Source: CAZIXN01 sp039180415 (GTDB lineage Bacteria > Planctomycetota > Phycisphaerae > Phycisphaerales > Phycisphaeraceae). From it: DNA of 64,000 nucleotides. The translations under genes were made by a program, and so were the position numbers. Location of the stretch: the NCBI GenBank assembly GCA_039180415.1, contig JBCDDH010000003.1, positions 23,469 through 87,468 of the forward strand. Reading direction: 5' to 3'. Positions 62,162-64,000 of this stretch are shown here, one piece after another. Numbering within the stretch: the stretch's first letter is position 1; each line of letters opens with the position of its first letter. Under the pieces are notes generated by a model. That model worked only from the letters and a program-made list of their open reading frames with translations. It did no database searches and was not told the DNA's origin.

Positions 62162-63367
62162 TTACCCCGCGCTCGGCCGCAGCGACCGGACCCAGCCCAG
62201 CTCCGCCGCGATGCCTTCCGCCAACTCGGCGGGGCGGTGCTCCGCGGGCAGCACGTCCCACGCATACGTCTCGACTTCGAAGTGTTCGATGCCGTCTTCC
62301 GGCCGGATCGCGTCGAGCAGCTTGAGGATTTGCCCTCGGGTCGTCTCGAGTTCGCCGAGGCGCTCGAGATACACCGGCACGTGGAAGTGCACCCGCCATT
62401 CGTCGTCGCGATTCGCCTCGCCGGGCGCCGCCAGCGCGTCGGGCAGGTCAGCGAAAAACTCCTCCAAGCGAAAGCGGTTGCCGCTGCCCCGCGTGGTCTG
62501 GTGCAGGTAGCGCGGCTCGGCCAATTGTTCCAGCGCCCGCCGCCGCGCGGCGATCGATTCCGGCTTGCCGTGCCAACGGGCCCGCGGCGCGTTGCTGATC
62601 TGCACCTTGCCGACGCGGAACCCCGTCCGCCGGGACCAATCCAGCAGGTGCGTCGGCGGCTCGAACATCACCGCGGCATGGCAGACGTCCAGACACGGCC
62701 GGAGGTGTCGCCGCAGGACCGCGGAGTCGCCGCCGTCTTGCGTGTGCGCGTGGTCCAGCAGGTCGAGCGCGTCGTCGAGGGTGGCCGTATCCTCGATATA
62801 GCAGCCGGGCTCGGGCTCGGGGTTGAGGTGGATGTATCGGCCGGTGTCGGCTTCCAAGTCCGCGAGTACGTTCACGACGTCCAGCAGCGGATCGATCCAA
62901 GCCAAAGTTTCTGCGTCGTCGTCCATCGGCCCCCAGCCGACGGGCAGCGTCGAGATCGATCCGGTTTTTCCCGGCGGGAGCAGCGCGTCCAAGACACGCA
63001 CGAGCGCGAGGGTGTAGTCCCGGCGATGTTCCGTACGCCAATCCGGCTCGTACACCGCGTGCTTCACGGCGTCGCCGTGGAAATTTCCGTACGGGAAGCC
63101 GTTGAGCGTGAAGCACGACAGCCCGCGCCCTTCGAGCCAACGCTTGAAGTCCCACGCCGGCCCCGGGCCGACCGACGCCGGGTCGAGCGCGCGGGCGGCT
63201 TCGGCAGAGAACCACAGGCCGACCGGCAACGTTTCGTCCGGGCACACGAGCCGCCGGACGGCGGTGGCGTGGCGGTCGAGTTGGGTCTTGACTTCGTCGA
63301 GGGTCCGGCCGGGGTGGACGTTGGTGCAGTAACCCAGGGTCGCGCGGGGGAAGGCGTCGTGAAACAT
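62162..63367 (-). CDS. eboE: EboE-like metabolite-traffic protein (TIM barrel)
   Basis: The 401-residue protein has the xylose-isomerase-like TIM-barrel pattern of EboE: start 'LGYCTNVHPGRTLDEVK', 'SCFTLNGFPYGNFHGDAVK', 'YIHLNPEPEPGCYIED' with acidic metal-ligand candidates, 'CLDVCHAAVMFE', and 'HFHVPVYLERLGELETT'. EboE is the metal-dependent barrel of the ebo operon, needed in cyanobacteria for moving a scytonemin precursor to the periplasm. It is first of three consecutive ebo-type genes on this strand; eboA, eboB and eboD homologues are not visible in the window. Confidence 0.85.
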   Translation of the reverse strand: MFHDAFPRATLGYCTNVHPGRTLDEVKTQLDRHATAVRRLVCPDETLPVGLWFSAEAARALDPASVGPGPAWDFKRWLEGRGLSCFTLNGFPYGNFHGDAVKHAVYEPDWRTEHRRDYTLALVRVLDALLPPGKTGSISTLPVGWGPMDDDAETLAWIDPLLDVVNVLADLEADTGRYIHLNPEPEPGCYIEDTATLDDALDLLDHAHTQDGGDSAVLRRHLRPCLDVCHAAVMFEPPTHLLDWSRRTGFRVGKVQISNAPRARWHGKPESIAARRRALEQLAEPRYLHQTTRGSGNRFRLEEFFADLPDALAAPGEANRDDEWRVHFHVPVYLERLGELETTRGQILKLLDAIRPEDGIEHFEVETYAWDVLPAEHRPAELAEGIAAELGWVRSLRPSAG

Positions 63368-63402
63368 GGTGGCGGGTGTCGCAGGCCGGTCGACGAAGCG
63401 GG

Positions 63403-64000
63403 TCAGGATTCGGTGGCGCGAGCGGGCGCAGCGGTCGGGATGCCTTGAGCGGTGAGTCCGTAAGCCTCGGGGTTGAGGATACGGCCGCCGACGTCGCGGA
63501 GACGCCGAAGGTATGCGTCGCGGTCGTCGGGTCGGCCGGCGGCGTGGGCGAGCTTCACGCCGAGTTGGAAGAAGTACGCGGTGTCGCTCAACGGCGTGGG
63601 TTGCTCCGCCCGGCGGTCGAGGTAGGCCGACAACTCGGGCCAGATGTTGGCGACATACGGCTGCGCGGCCTCGAGCCCGTAGTCCTGAATGATCTTTTCA
63701 ATCGCGTATCGGCCCCAATCCGGCACGCCCGTGTGGTAATCCTCGGAGGCGAGCGCCCGTCGGGCGATGGCGAGCGTGGCGGTGGGGTTCCGGCCCCAAT
63801 GGCCGCGGTGCGCCCAGAGCGCTTGGTCGTATGCCTCGGGGTCGTAGGGATCGATGGCCAGGGCCCGCTCGAAGTGCTCATCGACGTCGCCGGACTGCAG
63901 GCCCATCGCCACGGTGATGAGGTGCACGGCCGGTTCGACGCGATGCGGACGAAGGTCCAGTGCTTGGTTGAACTCGAACCGGGCGAACCGTAGTTGTTCG
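63403..64000 (-). CDS. TPR-like helical protein (5' end outside window)
   Basis: The frame is open from the window edge to a stop at 63403, giving the last 198 residues of a longer protein. TPR-type helices are visible ('FEFNQALDLRPHRVEPAVHL', 'HFERALAIDPYDPEAYDQAL'), followed by 'WGRYAIEKIIQDYGLEAAQP' and further helices. It lies 35 bases upstream of the eboE homologue on the same strand. I considered EboA but see no evidence for it. The start codon lies outside the window; an in-frame GTG at 63927 is an internal codon. Confidence 0.7.
   Translation of the reverse strand, partial: EQLRFARFEFNQALDLRPHRVEPAVHLITVAMGLQSGDVDEHFERALAIDPYDPEAYDQALWAHRGHWGRNPTATLAIARRALASEDYHTGVPDWGRYAIEKIIQDYGLEAAQPYVANIWPELSAYLDRRAEQPTPLSDTAYFFQLGVKLAHAAGRPDDRDAYLRRLRDVGGRILNPEAYGLTAQGIPTAAPARATES

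Noticed and set aside
63403..64000. Upstream partial gene as eboA
   Set aside because: Residues look like TPR repeats, and I cannot match them to EboA.

Overview
The window looks like a chromosomal segment of a high-GC planctomycete, most likely class Phycisphaerae. Evidence: an N-terminal LEPR-type motif on a secreted esterase; three secreted proteins that end in a doublet dockerin-like 'LNxVLNNWG' module plus a PEP-CTERM anchor; an outer-membrane autotransporter; ExbB/ExbD operons with TPR partners; a fused secDF; and several conserved proteins I associate with planctomycetes. No rRNA, tRNA, CRISPR array, transposase, phage gene or replication origin was seen. The window is almost fully coding; only one gap exceeds 300 bases.

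Layout. 1-4.7 kb: secreted SGNH hydrolase (cut by the window edge), secreted endonuclease I, two small conserved proteins, a TPR lipoprotein. 4.8-7.8 kb: trkA-trkH potassium uptake. 7.8-12.2 kb (minus): Gfo/Idh/MocA oxidoreductase, alpha/beta hydrolase, ribF and an nrnA-like DHH phosphoesterase. 12.4-21.1 kb: a seven-gene envelope operon with two membrane-anchored vWA-like paralogues, a small repeat protein, ExbB, two ExbD and a 965-residue TPR protein, followed by an autotransporter and a PEP-CTERM protein. 25.9-32.9 kb: Nudix, rhomboid, then the classical tgt-yajC-secDF block. 33-36.2 kb: M29 aminopeptidase and, on the minus strand, an MBL-fold hydrolase, an RsmJ-like methyltransferase and a 57-residue membrane ORF. 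36.3-39.3 kb: FixL/FixJ-like two-component pair. 39.4-44.9 kb: surface-polysaccharide genes (hexapeptide acyltransferase, UPF0104-type membrane protein, secreted SGNH hydrolase, WecG/TagA glycosyltransferase, nucleotidyltransferase-like protein). 45-50 kb: PLD-like protein, tandem class II aldolase, HAD phosphatase, TPR protein, aroC. 50.1-56.2 kb (minus): tig, a small membrane protein, clpX and an S41 protease. 56.4-60 kb: a ketopantoate-reductase/Nudix fusion, then a DNA-repair operon made of a photolyase split into two genes in reversed order plus an Fpg/Nei glycosylase with a zincless finger. 60-63.4 kb (minus): eboE-eboC-eboF homologues of the ebo metabolite-traffic cluster, with a partial TPR gene upstream.

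The strongest candidates for something undescribed are the vWA/ExbBD/TPR envelope operon, the permuted split photolyase next to a zincless Nei, and a paired-hairpin REP-like repeat present twice (45.7 and 57.8 kb) with compensatory stem changes. Promoter and operator calls are by eye and of low confidence.
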